From assembly GCA_001939145.1 (NCBI GenBank), contig LSRX01001210.1, positions 95,352 to 159,351 on the forward strand: a stretch of 64,000 bases of DNA, given 5' to 3'. This document shows positions 9,272 to 20,345 of the stretch, piece after piece (within the stretch, counting starts at the first letter, position 1; every line of letters starts with the position of its first letter). The notes under the pieces were generated by a model, which saw nothing but the letters and a program-made list of their open reading frames with translations, had not been told where the DNA came from and ran no database searches. Both the position numbers and the translations under genes were made by a program. This stretch comes from Symbiodinium microadriaticum. Taxonomy: Eukaryota; Sar; Dinophyceae; Suessiales; Symbiodiniaceae.

Positions 9272-10429
9272 CTTGGGGTTGAGGGTTTAGGGCTTAGGGC
9301 TTTGGAGGCGATAGGAGAGAAAGCCAAGAAGAACCCTCAAAGACCCGGATGTCGGCGGACCTTGCGCTGCTTTCAGTCTCTCCCCGAGCGCATGAACCTC
9401 CTTGCCGAAGCCCTGGCAAAGAGCTAGAACTGTCCAACATCCCGTAACTAAGGAATATGCATTGTATCATCGTAAGTTACCATAAACCCTAAAACTCGTT
9501 GTACATCATCTTACGCAAAGTATCGGGCATTGCTGAGTTTGGGGGGGTGAGTGGGGCATGGGGAGTCACTGAGCAGTACAGCGTAGGGGTTAGGGCTTCG
9601 GCGGTTTAGGGTTTAGGGGGTTAATTAGGGCATTTGGGCCGTGCGGGGTTTAGGGTCTATCGCCGAAGATACCGTGTAGAAGGTCCATGTCTCAGGTTGC
9701 AGCAAAGATAAGTATTAGGACTGAGTAGGATAACGATGCTAAACGCCCAAAAAATTCTGCATCCCTGAGTCAGTGTCTTGAGACATGCGAGTTGTGTCTC
9801 TTAAGGTGAGGGGGCGAGGGTTTAGGGTTTGGGGTTTAGCTTAGTGCTCAAGTCTATACACTTCTCTTGACACCATGCTAACAGCTGCACTACAACTATT
9901 GCTGATTTTGGTCCCGTCTACCGTAATTTCGCTGGTTGTTTTTGGAGGTGATCGCCCTTTATTAATGCAAAATACCGAGCATCTACCCTACAGTTGTCTG
10001 TGTCTGTACGTACCATGCAGGACAACCCCTGAACCATATTGAGTGAGGCACCGATCTTTGGCCGCGGCCTCAAAACAAACAAAAGCCCCTACAGCAGAAA
10101 ACATGACCACCTAAACACAAGGATCTTAGAGTTTGTGTGTTTCTGGAATCCCCCCCCTTGTACGTAGGCCCTGCTCATAACTCAGAACTGGGATCTTTCT
10201 GCGTAGGTGTGGTCTAGGGGCCCGACAGAAGTGCGTCTGCCAGATTCTAAACCCTACTCCCAAACGAGAACCCTAAACTTTAAACCAAGAAACTTTAAAC
10301 CAAGCCTTTGAAGAAGCCACGGAGACAAAACACTTCTGTTTCAACATGCCTCCTTGAAGGAACAGGTTCAAACAACACGGGACTAAACCATGGTACTCCA
10401 GAGCCTCGAAATCCGAAACCGAGGTTGAC
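9272..10429. other. Non-coding with sparse heptamers
   Basis: TTTAGGG runs at about 9280, 9592-9655 and 9815-9840 and a CCCTAAA run near 10250-10300. No supported gene. Confidence 0.5.
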
Positions 10430-10530
10430 CTATAGTCTCCATTGTAGTTCCTTGTTTTAGGGTTTAGGGTTTAGGGAATTTAGGATCCGAAAAAGTAACC
10501 CCAAAAAGGAACTACAATGGAGACTGTGGG
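10430..10530. mobile_element. MITE-like element, family I, copy 1, with heptamers in the loop
   Basis: Arms CTATAGTCTCCATTGTAGTTCC and GGAACTACAATGGAGACTGTGG are near-perfect inverted repeats; the loop contains about three TTTAGGG units. Relatives at 37220 and 38878 lack the heptamers. Confidence 0.85.
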
Positions 10531-10584
10531 TAGGCACCAAGAAGTCTAGTGCTTTGCGTGTGGCGAGTCCGGCCAGAGGGTTTG

Positions 10585-10635
10585 GGGAAGGGGTTAGGGT
10601 TTAGGGCTAGGGTTTAGGGTTTAGGGTTTAGGGGC
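10585..10635 (+). repeat. Telomere-like heptamer block
   Basis: Five to six TTTAGGG copies. Confidence 0.85.
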
Positions 10636-10785
10636 CTTCACAAAAACTGTCAGAAAACAGAGCAGGTGGGCGCGGAAAATAGTTTGCTTGTAGTTGCTGC
10701 CTGTGCTTTTTGGTGTGTCTTCTGCTTGTTGGTTTGTCCTTACGTGTTTTGTTTTCATATGTTTTGTTTCTGGTTTGTTCTGTGT

Positions 10786-10865
10786 TGTTCTTCCTTGGAA
10801 ACAAAAAAGTTGAAACAACTAAAAGTGTGCTGTTTTTCCTTGGAAACAAAAAATAGAAACAACAA
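10786..10865. repeat. 45-bp tandem duplication
   Basis: TTCCTTGGAAACAAAAAA occurs at 10791 and 10836 with similar flanks, so a 45-bp unit is present twice. Confidence 0.6.
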
Positions 10866-11186
10866 AAAGCAAGTAAGTTCCTAAACCCTAAACAGCGAGC
10901 ATCCCTGGTTCTTTGCTTGCATCGTTTCGCTTGTTACCTGGGTGCCGTGTTCATCTTTTGTTTGTGTAGTTAGTGCCCTCCCCCCCCCCCCACAAAAAAA
11001 AAATAATCCGCAACAACAACACTACCTCTCAACTTTAGGGTGTAGGGTTTCTAACCCTAAACGCCAAAGCCCAAACCGATGGTTGAGAGGCCCAAAGGAT
11101 AGAAGACACCTCCAGGTCCATGCTGGCAATCCACTGGTCCTCCGTCCTTGCCGATGCTGTGTTGCAGGGCTTAGGTCGTAGAGCCT

Positions 11187-11310
11187 ACAGTTCAGGGCTT
11201 AGGGTTTTGGGGCGTTTAGGGTTTACGGCCTAGGGTTTATAGGGCTTATAGGGTTTTGGGGCATTTAGGCTGTATAGGGTTTACGGCTTAGGGTTTTGGG
11301 GCGCTTAGGA
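11187..11310 (+). repeat. Telomere-like degenerate block
   Basis: Repeats of GGGTTTACGGCCTAGGG / TTTTGGGGCGTTTAGGG, a short higher-order pattern seen three times. Confidence 0.7.
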
Positions 11311-11524
11311 TTCCTTCCTTCAAAGTGTCTATTCAAGATTTGTGGCTGCCTAGTCGCCAACTGTTTTCTGCAGGGACAAAACTCCAAACTGGCTCAAGCG
11401 GAAAAACCGAAAGCACCCAACACCAAAAGCAATCGAATAAAACCTAAACCGGGGATTTTGGCGGGCACAGGCCAAAAGCAGCAAACTCCAAATCTCCGAG
11501 TCCACTCCTCCCGGCTAAAGGGAA

Positions 11525-11636
11525 CTGGGTTCGTGTTAGGGGATTTAATTTTAAGTTACCATGAGAAGGAAACCATATTATTTACTATAGATCCCTATTT
11601 TGGTAACTGAAACAAATCCCTTAACACGAACCCAGG
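11525..11636. mobile_element. MITE-like element, family C, copy 1
   Basis: CTGGGTTCGTGTTAGGGGAT at the left and ATCCCTTAACACGAACCCAG at the right; the core has AAGTTACCAT...ATTTGGTAACT. The C-to-G change in TTCTTG/TTCGTG is matched in both arms, a compensated change that keeps the pairing. Confidence 0.85.
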
Positions 11637-12235
11637 ACAAGAAGCCATTTCTAGAACGGGAAACCCACAAAGCAGCCTAACCCGAAGCCCTATCTTGACC
11701 CAAACGTTTGCACAACTCTAGCCTGGTTTTGGTTGTGGGCCATTACTTCACTTAGTTTTCGGGGTTGAGATAAACCCTAAACCCTAAAACTCTGAAACCC
11801 TAAAACCCCTGTTGACACGTGCCAGTTCTCCGCCCCACTACCTAAACACCAAGACATGGTACCCCGAAACCTAAACCCTCTCTGGTACAAACCTGCCAGG
11901 GTTATATGACGGTGTTTTTTTTTTTTTGGGGGGGGGGTTCGCGCTTGATGTAGACGCTTGCATGACCAGTGCAGGGTTTGGGGGAGATGATACTGCTGGG
12001 AGTACATGAATAGACTTCCCCAATAAGCCAGGGAAATAACTTTTTAGATAACTACTATCCGCAACCAAAGTACCTGATTATTGGGTCCTTTGGACCCTTA
12101 GGGGTTTAGAACCAAACCCAAAACCTTAAACCCAATAAGCCCTAAGCGAGTCCTCAACCCTACAGCTTCGCCACCACGCGCGCCGCGCGGGAGAGCAGCC
12201 TTTCTCCTCTTCTGGAGCCCCGCAACCCTCCCAAA
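11637..12235. other. Non-coding
   Basis: CCCTAAA runs near 11770-11810 and 12100-12150, and a T11-G9 homopolymer junction near 11918-11938. No gene supported. Confidence 0.5.
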
Positions 12236-12321
12236 GGGTCAGGTACTGTTACGGGGGATACTTTCCCAAAGCGTAATATTGAGTCCTAATAAAGAAACCC
12301 TGCGTTCTACTCTATAGGTAC
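12236..12321. mobile_element. MITE-like element, family F, copy 3
   Basis: GGGTCAGGTACTGTTACGGG at the left and CTCTATAGGTAC at the right; the core matches the copy at 4479. The right arm is truncated. Confidence 0.6.
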
Positions 12322-12470
12322 AAGAAGCGCTGCAGGGTTTTGGGGTTTAGGTTTAGGGTTTATTGAGGGTTTAGGGCCCAAGACATTGATGTGTAAGTCC
12401 AAGCCAGGCAATGATAGCAGTTACTTTGTTGATGAGCCCAGCAGGACTCCGATGCTCTACACTGGGTTCT

Positions 12471-12567
12471 TGTTAAGGGATTTAACATAAGTTACTGTAC
12501 CATAATCGAGATCTATAGTAAGTAGTATAGTTCCTTTATTATGGTAGGATTTCAACAAGAGCCCAGT
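12471..12567. mobile_element. MITE-like element, family C, copy 2
   Basis: CTGGGTTCTTGTTAAGGGAT...TTTCAACAAGAGCCCAG, with the core CCATAATCGAGATCTATAGT. Confidence 0.8.
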
Positions 12568-12880
12568 ATAGAGTGTTTGAACTACCGTTGTGTTAGAGGG
12601 GTCGACGGTTCTGAATAGGTTTGCTAGCCCCGAGGGTACGTGTAGTATATAATTTACTATGTAGGACCTCCCGTGAGTTTCTACGCATATACTATATCGA
12701 CACAGAGTTCTTAGAGGAACAACTTGCATGCTGATTGATGTGGAGGTTTAACAGTTTCTTACACGGCACTGTACAGGGCATGTAGTCTGTATCTCCCGCA
12801 CAGCTCAGACACCCTCAAAATCCTAAGAAAAAGGCCCTAAAACCACCCTGAACCCTACACCCCAAATCCCGAAGAAGATC
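12568..12880. other. Non-coding, nothing recognised
   Basis: No heptamers, repeats or supported gene. Confidence 0.5.
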
Positions 12881-12889
12881 GAGATGCCC

Positions 12890-12980
12890 ACATCTGGATT
12901 AGCAGACTGCGACCCTCACCCCTCACCCCTCAACCCCACCCCAAACCCCGAAACCCTAAACCCCAAACCCACAGAGCCTG
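12890..12980 (-). repeat. Telomere-like block, CCCTAAA/CCCCAAA sense
   Basis: CCCCAAACC, CCCTCACC and CCCTAAA variants. Confidence 0.7.
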
Positions 12981-13054
12981 AATCCTGAACTCCGAAACTG
13001 TCATGAATCAGATCACAAGCTGCTAACCTCAACCCCCAAAGCCAGATTATGCAG

Positions 13055-13392
13055 GGTTTAGGGCAGTTTAGGGAAGAGGGTCTTGGGTTCCCCTAACGAT
13101 TCAGGGTTTAGGGCTTTTTTAAGGTTTAGGGTTTAGGGCTTTTAGGGTTTAGGGTTTGGGCTTTTTGGGCTTTTAAGGCTTAGGGCTTTTAGGGTTTAGG
13201 GTTTAGGGCTTTTAGGCTTTAGGGTTTAGGGCTTTTAGGGTTTAGGGCTTAGGGGTTTGAGGGTTTTGGGTTTAGGGCTTTTAGGGTTTAGGGCTTTAGG
13301 AGTTTAGGCTTTAGGGCGTTGAGGGTTTAGGGTTTAGGCTTTTAGGGTTTAGTGTTCAGGGCTTTTAGGGCTTAGGGTTTAGGGTTTGCCCT
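13055..13392 (+). repeat. Large telomere-like block
   Basis: About 340 bp of TTTAGGG interrupted at intervals by GGGCTTTTAGGG spacers, giving an irregular higher-order pattern. Confidence 0.9.
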
Positions 13393-13577
13393 AAGCATCC
13401 ACCGATAAAGATGTTAGATCCTTCTGCCATGCACTCTCCTGCAAAATTCATGGCCTTAAATGCTATCAGGCCCTACTTCATAATACGCAGTATTCCTTTA
13501 AGGGTTCTACAACGAGGTGCTAGGGGAATGATTGGGGGTGTAACAATAGCGTCTCGGGCTATGTTGTAATTACACGA

Positions 13578-13580
<3 letters not shown>

Positions 13581-13670
<90 letters not shown>

Positions 13671-13724
13671 TTCTGTCTGTATGTATGTATGTATGTATGT
13701 ATGTATGTGTGTATATATATATAT

Positions 13725-13762
<38 letters not shown>
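13581..13762. repeat. Compound microsatellite
   Basis: Successive runs (AT)n, (GT)n, (GTCT)n, (GTAT)n, (TA)n, (GA)n. Confidence 0.95.
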
Positions 13763-13816
13763 TAACCAGGGGACATTATTGCAAATTGTTCCAAACCCTT
13801 TGTGGAACACCCTGAT

Positions 13817-14110
13817 GTAGGGGCCTTAATACTTAGAATAGGCTTTTTTTGGGGGGGATAGTACACTATAATTATAACAAGGAGCCCTCAAAATATTGTA
13901 GGTAATTAATTTAAGCCCTTCATTAGTTGAAACGACACCCTAACCCTAATATAGGAACCTGATTAAGAAACCCTGCGCTTTTATTAGGGCTCTTTATATG
14001 AATCCTACTAATTTGGGGTTCTAGGCCCAGGGTTTCTTCATCAGGTTCTTGGGGGATATTACTTCTACTGCAACTATAGTATGAATGAATTATTTAGGCC
14101 CCTATATTAC
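13817..14110. mobile_element. Nested MITE-like composite (family D carrying family E), copy 1
   Basis: Family-D start (TAGGGGCCTTAATACTTAGAATAGG), then AGTTGAAACGACACCCTAA, then a complete family-E element at 13952-14050 (GAACCTGATTAAGAAACCCTG...CAGGGTTTCTTCATCAGGTTC), then a second family-D end (TTATTTAGGCCCCTATATTA). The same order recurs at 58122-58387. Confidence 0.75.
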
Positions 14111-14219
14111 TTGAAGAGTGGGCCTCTGCAATCGCCGTAAAGCCAGCGCTGCGCAGAGAACTGGCCCCGCGAGGCACACAGACCCTGGTGGCGAGAGTGT
14201 CCTCGGAAGCTTCGGCGAG

Positions 14220-14328
14220 AAGCCCTAAACTTTCAGCCCTAAACCCTACACCCTAAACTTTAAACCCTAAACCCTAAACTTTAAACCCTAAACCCTAAAC
14301 TTCAAACCTTAAACAGAAGCCCTAACAA
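14220..14328 (-). repeat. Telomere-like block, CCCTAAA sense
   Basis: CCCTAAACTTTAAA pattern repeated several times, a 14-15-bp period derived from the heptamer. Confidence 0.8.
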
Positions 14329-14400
14329 CCAGGTACCTTAATTCTATTTTTCGGTTTCATTAAGGAACCTCAAAAGCAAAAGGGCAAAAGGGTACTACCA
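14329..14400. mobile_element. MITE-like element, family L, copy 1
   Basis: CCAGGTACCTTAAT at the left; AAAGGGCAAAAGGGTACTACC at the right matches the element at 56497. Short, with weakened arms. Confidence 0.5.
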
Positions 14401-14404
14401 GTTC

Positions 14405-14465
14405 TGTAGTTAAACCACAACCCCAAACCCTAAACGCCAAACCCTAAAACCCTGAACCCTCAGAA
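14405..14465 (-). repeat. Telomere-like heptamers
   Basis: CCCTAAA variants. Confidence 0.7.
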
Positions 14466-14514
14466 GTTTGTGGTTTCGGAGATGACAGCTTTGGGAGCAT
14501 TGGATATCGGGTGT

Positions 14515-14750
14515 TCAGTTTAGCGCTTTGGGCATAGGGCTGAGGGCTTAGGGCTTAGGGTTCAGAGGTTTAGGGGTTTAGGGGTTTAGGGTTTAGGGTT
14601 TAGGGTTTAGGGTTTAGGGTTCAGGGTTTAGGGTTTAGGGCTTAGGGGTTTAGGGGTTTAGGGTTTAGGGTTTAGGGTTCAGGGTTTAGGGGTTTAGGGT
14701 TTAGGGTTTAGGGTTGTGAAGTGTGAGGGTACAGGGTTTAGGGCTTGGGG
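14515..14750 (+). repeat. Large telomere-like block
   Basis: About 30 mostly exact TTTAGGG copies with occasional TTCAGGG and octamers; one of the most regular blocks in the window. Confidence 0.9.
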
Positions 14751-14802
14751 CGGCGACAGCCACGACTACGTCTCCTCATCTTCGGGGCACACCACTACCC
14801 CC

Positions 14803-14897
14803 GAGGGTCCATGTACACTACCATTCTGAGAGTAAGTCCCAAAAGATAAAAATGCCTATTATGATTTTGGGAACTTAATTCCAGTATATGGACCCTC
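14803..14897. mobile_element. MITE-like element, family M (single copy here)
   Basis: GAGGGTCCATGTACAC and CCAGTATATGGACCCTC are outer inverted repeats; inside, AGTCCCAAAA and TTTTGGGAAC form a second pair around AATGCCTATTATGA. Confidence 0.7.
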
Positions 14898-15657
14898 TTG
14901 GTACAACAAGTGCCAAGGCTTTCCACCTCCTGGTGTCGCCATACCACAACAGCGGCCTCCCAAGCCAGATCTTGCAACGTCACGTTGTGATTCATGTCAT
15001 GTTTTCTAGGGCCCCAAAGGAGCACAGAAGCAAAAATAGGATAGGGATATGCCATCTACACCCCCTTTATAATCTAGCCTCGGGTCCCTAATTTCTCACC
15101 CCCGGATGCAGGAGACCTCATACATCTGAAGCTGCTCATGCGCCTGGTTGATCCACGGCTTCTATCGGGTTCGCAGCACACGGCGAACAGTGCGGGATAC
15201 CCGAAACGAAATCCTGCCCAAAACAATGACGCCTAAAGCCTGAACCGCGACCCTTAAACCGATAAAACGTTGGAAGGTTCCGGTGAGAGCAGAGACTTGG
15301 GTGGCTTGGATACATGATACTGCGTCCTTCAGACTTTGGGGTGCAGCTTCGCCTGAACTGCCTACTTCAATACTCGCGCCTTAAATCCAAACCCTAAACC
15401 CTGAAACCTAACCTGTATCCCCAAACCCTACGAAATAATCGGTTATGACCCAAATTATAGGGTCTAACCCCTATAACACGGTAGGCTTTTGGATCCCCTT
15501 CTTCAGTTGAGCCTTACCCTAAACCCTGAACCCGTATTCGTTAACTACCCTACGGATCAAAGCAGCTTATATAGTAGGGTCTTTGAACGTAATTGCCTTC
15601 TAGCTATCAGTCCCCTGGTGCGTTATCAGGTCTTATGGAATCCGTTTTGGGGCTTTA
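14898..15657. other. Non-coding
   Basis: A short CCCTAAA run near 15385-15430. Several 60-85-residue open frames show no family features. No gene supported. Confidence 0.5.
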
Positions 15658-15765
15658 CAGTAGAAGCCGAAAAGTTGGTAACCCAATAGCCTCAAGCCGT
15701 AAGAGTAATGTGTAAGGGCTCCCAGCACTATCTGTCCTTAATCCGGCTTCCAACTTTTTGGGGAT
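15658..15765. mobile_element. MITE-like element, family J, copy 1
   Basis: CAGTAGAAGCCGAAAAGTTGG at the left, CCGGCTTCCAACTTTTTGGGG at the right; the core matches 40416-40520 (CCCAATRGCCTCAA...TAAGAGTA...TGTCCTTAA). Confidence 0.7.
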
Positions 15766-15909
15766 GAAGAGAAGCAACCCTAAGCCATAAACCCTAAACC
15801 CTAGACCGTGGGTATCTGTGCCAAGTCGCGCCGCATGCGCCCCCACACGACCCTGTGGTGAAGCCATCCGAGGAGCTCCGAACGACTGGATGAACGGCGG
15901 GGTTCCGGT

Positions 15910-16340
15910 GTAGGGATCTAGAGTTTAGGGTTTAAGGGTTAAGGGTGTAGGGGTTTAGGGTTTAGGGGTTTAAGGGTTTGGGGTGTAGGGGTTTAGGGTT
16001 TAGAGTTTACGGTGAAAGGGTCTAAGGTGATGGGGTTTAGGGTTTAGGGGTTTTTGGGTGTAGGGGTTTAGGGCTTAGGGGTGTAAGGGTTTTAGGGTGT
16101 CGGGGTTTAGGGTTTTAAGGCTTCGGGTTTCAGGTTCCCTTTCAGGGCCTCCCTTTGAGGATTCTATACGGGACCCTTTACAGGGCTCCCCAAAGAGGCC
16201 TATCTGCTCCTGCTGTTGTTTCCGCAGGGTTCGGGTTGAAGCTTCAGGTTTTTCCAGTTTAAGGTTAAGGGATTTAGGGTGTCGGGGTTTAGGGTTGAGG
16301 GTTTAGGCCCAGGATTTAGCGTTTAGGGTTGAAGCTTTAG
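15910..16340 (+). repeat. Telomere-like degenerate blocks
   Basis: TTTAGGG / GTGTAGGGG octamers at 15910-16110 and again at 16260-16345, with an unrecognised 140-bp stretch between. Confidence 0.75.
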
Positions 16341-17104
16341 TGTGAAGGTGCAGGGTTTTAGGGTTCTGAAGCTCCGTGACGGTTAGGTCTCAGCGATCGT
16401 GCCCGACGACATGGCCTATGGGCTTCAACTATCGGCCTGCCGACCAGAACGCGCAGTTACAGACGCGGTGTAAGAGGGTGTAGGGTTTAGAGATTGAGAT
16501 ACCTATATAGTCTCCACTATTTGTTGCTTTCTTTTTGGGCTACTTTGCTTCTGCCTCATAAACTGTAGGATCCTAATTGACCATGACATTGGCTAACGAT
16601 TTTGGGTCTCTTCTGCGAACACATTGGCTCGATGCGGTTTCTGGGACTGCTCCGAGAATGGACGAATCCGCTCAATGCTAACTGTAGCCCCCGTGAAGGG
16701 TTCTGGGACGCGACATAACAGGGTTTAGGGTTTAGGGTTTAAGGTCTAGGGCTAGGGTTATTACGTGCCTACTATGTGCGAGTTGCACAATCGCCTGCGG
16801 TGCACGACTGGGTGGGGGGCTCTCATGACTAATGATGCGAGATCCACTCGCTGGACCCTAGTCTCCTTCCGGTGACATGCTTCAACACATTGGAGATCAA
16901 GAAACGATGCTACCTAATATATATATATATATATATATAGATAGTAGGCCTCTTAGTATACGGACACCCAAATCAGGGAACCCCACCAACTTCAGCACCC
17001 CCCCTCCCATTCTGAGCCTCGCTTCGAATCGGGACCAAGACCCCAACACCACGAAAGCCGTGAACCCTGAAAGCTCAATGCCCCAAAGTAGCAAAGAAGA
17101 ACTT
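16341..17104. other. Non-coding with a family-I half element and (TA)n
   Basis: TATAGTCTCCACTATTTGTTG near 16498 resembles one arm of family I without a partner. TTTAGGG units at 16720-16755 and a (TA)n run at 16915-16940. No gene supported. Confidence 0.45.
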
Positions 17105-17400
17105 CAATCATTGAAATCCCTACACCCTAAACCCTAAACCTGGCCCATCCTCCCGAACCCTGAAGCACGACAAGCCCTAAACTCGAAGCTCCAGCACCCC
17201 CAAAACCCTGAAAAACACGAAGGAGCCCTAAACCCGAAGCCCCGAAGCGGAACCAAACAAAACAACACATCCTAAAAACACTGGCCTTGAAATCCTGAAC
17301 AGGGTCTACAAACCCTAAACCTTAACCCTAAATCGCTGAATCCTAAACCCTAAACCCCTAAACCTTCACGCTAAACCCTAAGTTACACCCTTGGCCCACT
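17105..17400 (-). repeat. Telomere-like blocks, CCCTAAA sense
   Basis: Degenerate CCCTAAA with CCCGAAG variants. The next block runs in the opposite sense. Confidence 0.75.
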
Positions 17401-17464
17401 CCAGTCGCCTGGGGAACCGCCCCCTGCACGACAAAGGCTTCCATGGCTGCCTCTAGACACAATC

Positions 17465-17705
17465 TGGGCGATCTTAGAGTCTAGGTAGGGTTTAGGGTAT
17501 ATGGCTTTCAGGGTTTGGGGTATAGGGCTTTTAGGGTTTAGGGTATAGGGGTTTTAGGGTTTAGGGTATAGGGCGTTTAGGGATTTGGGTTTAGGGTATA
17601 GGGTTCGGCGTTTAGGGCTTTGGGGCAGAGTTTGGGGTTGGTTTTTGGGGCTTAGGGTTTGGGAGTTTAGCGCTTAGGGGTTTAAGGCTTTAGAAGAATT
17701 AGGAT
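17465..17705 (+). repeat. Telomere-like block with GGGTATAGGG variants
   Basis: Repeating phrase TTTAGGGTATAGGG, a 14-mer variant of the heptamer, followed by degenerate copies. Confidence 0.8.
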
Positions 17706-18665
17706 TTTGGGATGCCGAGCACTACACCCTACATCCCTCAACACTGAACCGTCACCTCCTCCACCCCGCGGCTCAAACGCCAGATATGTAGGGATCTTAC
17801 GGGATCTTGATTTCCGGTATGGTTGAAAAACAACACTTCACGCTATAAACGGCGTGCTCCCAGGAATCCATTGCTTGGGAAAAATCAATCGCCGAGCACA
17901 AGCATGGTGGCTTGAAGCCTTATCGAAGCTCTCTAGGGTTTTAGGCTTTAGGATTTAGGGGTTTAGGGTTCAGGGTTTAGGGGTTTAGGGTTCAGGGGGC
18001 TAGGGTTTAAGCGCCTGCCTGGATGTGCTCGTCTGGCCAGGCGCAAAGAATCAGCCAGGGACGTTTCAGCCAAATTGCTGCAGACCGATATCCTCTTGGC
18101 CCTGCCCTTGCCATGCAGACCCCATAACCCCAAAACGTATACGATCCACTCGCCGAAGCCCTGACTGAACCACACCCCAACAACTAAACACCAAAGAGTA
18201 AACCCTCCACCCCCTCTAGCGGTAGAAGTAACAGTAGCAGCAGCAGTAGCCGAATCGCAAAACCTTCGAGAACACCGCGTATGGGACTAGCAACTGAGCC
18301 GACAGCCTTTACCCTAACTAGACCCAAACCCGAAAACGCCTACACCTCAATCACCGCTGGCTGGGACCACCACAAAGCAGCAATTTCCCTCTTCATAGTC
18401 TTTTGGGTGCCCAGAGAGGAACAGAATTATCCGGATCCTACATTTGTGGCAAAAAGGCGCTGGGTGCAGGGTCTCAGGAAAGTCCTTACAGAAGAACTTA
18501 GAAGGCACTCTTTCATGACCAATCCTGGCGCCCCGAATTGGGTGTAAAAGGGATTCGGGGCCTGGGTTTAGCATCGAAGCAGCTTTTTCAAAAAACCTAG
18601 TACTTCAATTATGAACTTAGGGTGAGGTAGGCAAATGATGTAAATGAATGTATAAGCGCATAAAA
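17706..18665. other. Non-coding
   Basis: TTTAGGG units at 17935-18010. An 88-residue plus-strand frame (18281-18547) has no recognisable domain and no upstream context, so it is not called as a gene. Confidence 0.4.
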
Positions 18666-18670
18666 CAAAT

Positions 18671-18868
18671 ATCTATGTATCTATGTATCTATGTATCTAT
18701 ATCTATATCTATATAAATAGATATAGATATAGAAATAGAAATAGCAATAGAAATAGAAATAGAAATAAAAATAGAAATAAAAATAGAAATAGAAATAGAA
18801 ATAGAAACATAAATATAGATATACATATATAAATATACACATATAAGTGTATATATATATATACACAC
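18671..18868. repeat. (TCTATGTA)n / (AGAAAT)n microsatellite
   Basis: Tetra- and hexanucleotide runs followed by (TA)n and a single N at 18871. Confidence 0.95.
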
Positions 18869-18871
18869 ATN

Positions 18872-19147
18872 CTGGATCCTGAACCCTTAACCCCAAACCC
18901 GAACGCTAAACCATGAACAAAAAACTGGATCCTGAACCCTAAACCCAAATCCTAAACCCTAAACCCTTAAAACCCGTACACCCTAAACCCTAAACCCCTA
19001 AACCCCTACACCCTAAAACCCTGAACCCGAAATTAAAACAAAACGCAGCCTCGGACGACCCCTCGAGGGGAGCGCTGTGGGCGCTTGGCTGAGGTGGGCT
19101 TCCTTCAGAGAAAGGGCCGCGCGGTGGGGGGGTTTAGGGTTTAGGGT
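18872..19147. repeat. 276-bp direct duplication, left copy
   Basis: Runs from CTGGATCCTGAACCC to the TTTAGGGTTTAGGG after a G-run. By eye it is identical to 19890-20165. The unit contains CCCTAAA heptamers, a GC-rich core with CCCCTCGAGGGG, and TTTAGGG at its right end, so the heptamers at its two ends have opposite senses. Confidence 0.85.
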
Positions 19148-19889
19148 TGAGGGCTGAGGGCTCCTTTCATGGTTCGGAGTTCATTTACCCTTTGAAGTTT
19201 AAAGTTCGGGTGTAGGGTTTTGAGTTTAGGGTCTTGGGTTTGGGGTTTCGGGTTTGGAGCTATACTATTGTAGACAGCTCCTTTTCGATCGCAGGAATCT
19301 CCAACTAAGGCCATCAGAAATCTCCCTCGTTTTTTCCATTCAATTGCTGCGCCTAGCGCGGAAAAGTCTCCCTCGGATGCGATGGCACTCCTCATCCGTA
19401 TCTGCCATACCCTCGAAAGCTGTGTCAAGCATTTCCTGTTTCGGATCATGCTCCGAGGTTTCCCCGTGAATAGCTCGGCCACCGTGCGCTCTATGAGAAT
19501 TCTAGGGGTTCAGAATTTCGGGCCCAGGATTACGGCCGTGGTAGTAGCAGATGACCAGCATAAGATGTGATATAGAGTTGTAATAAAGGCTCCTTTTTCG
19601 GGTGTTAGCGGCTTCGTGGAGTTTTGGGTGTTGGGAATCTGGGTTTTCAGAGCAAAGGGTTTGAGGTCGTCAGGGTTTTGCGGAAGCGTGGTTTTGGGCT
19701 ATCTTTGGAGCGCCCGTAAAAGACGTATGCTTGTTGTTCCTTCTTCAGTCTACGCAATACTGAAGCTTTTTAAAATGGCACTGTACTTGCGACTCCCCAG
19801 CTGCGGCGGTGGCTGGACGACTTATAACCCCAAAACCTAAACCCTAAACCCAAATCCTAATACCCCTAAACCCTGAAATTAAAAAAAAC
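19148..19889. other. Spacer between the 276-bp copies
   Basis: 742 bp. Heptamers at both ends (19150-19255 and 19825-19880); the middle has overlapping short open frames on both strands with no family features. Confidence 0.5.
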
Positions 19890-20165
19890 CTGGATCCTGA
19901 ACCCTTAACCCCAAACCCGAACGCTAAACCATGAACAAAAAACTGGATCCTGAACCCTAAACCCAAATCCTAAACCCTAAACCCTTAAAACCCGTACACC
20001 CTAAACCCTAAACCCCTAAACCCCTACACCCTAAAACCCTGAACCCGAAATTAAAACAAAACGCAGCCTCGGACGACCCCTCGAGGGGAGCGCTGTGGGC
20101 GCTTGGCTGAGGTGGGCTTCCTTCAGAGAAAGGGCCGCGCGGTGGGGGGGTTTAGGGTTTAGGGT
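19890..20165. repeat. 276-bp direct duplication, right copy
   Basis: Same sequence as the left copy, 1018 bp downstream. AATTAAAA-type bases precede it. Confidence 0.85.
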
Positions 20166-20184
20166 TTTTTCGTTTACAGTATTG

Positions 20185-20345
20185 TATATAGTAGAGTAGA
20201 GTAGAGTAGAGTAGAGTAGAGTAGAGTAGAGTATAGTATAGTGTAGTATGGCATAGTATATATGGTAGTACAATATCTTATGGTAGAGTACGGTAGGGTA
20301 TATCATAGCATATGATAGTATAGTAGAGTATAGTATGTTCTAGTA
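20185..20345. repeat. (GTAGA)n microsatellite
   Basis: Pentanucleotide TAGAG run decaying into TAGTATAG-type repeats. Confidence 0.9.

Noticed and set aside
11386..11396. TGGCTCAAG resembling the end of a dinoflagellate spliced leader
   Set aside because: Only nine or ten bases agree and the preceding bases do not; no spliced-leader gene layout.
13055..13392. True chromosome end at a large heptamer block
   Set aside because: The block is internal, degenerate and followed by unique DNA; none of the blocks reaches a contig end as a pure array.
18281..18547. 88-codon frame as a gene
   Set aside because: No recognisable domain, overlapped by a minus-strand frame of similar length, no supporting context.
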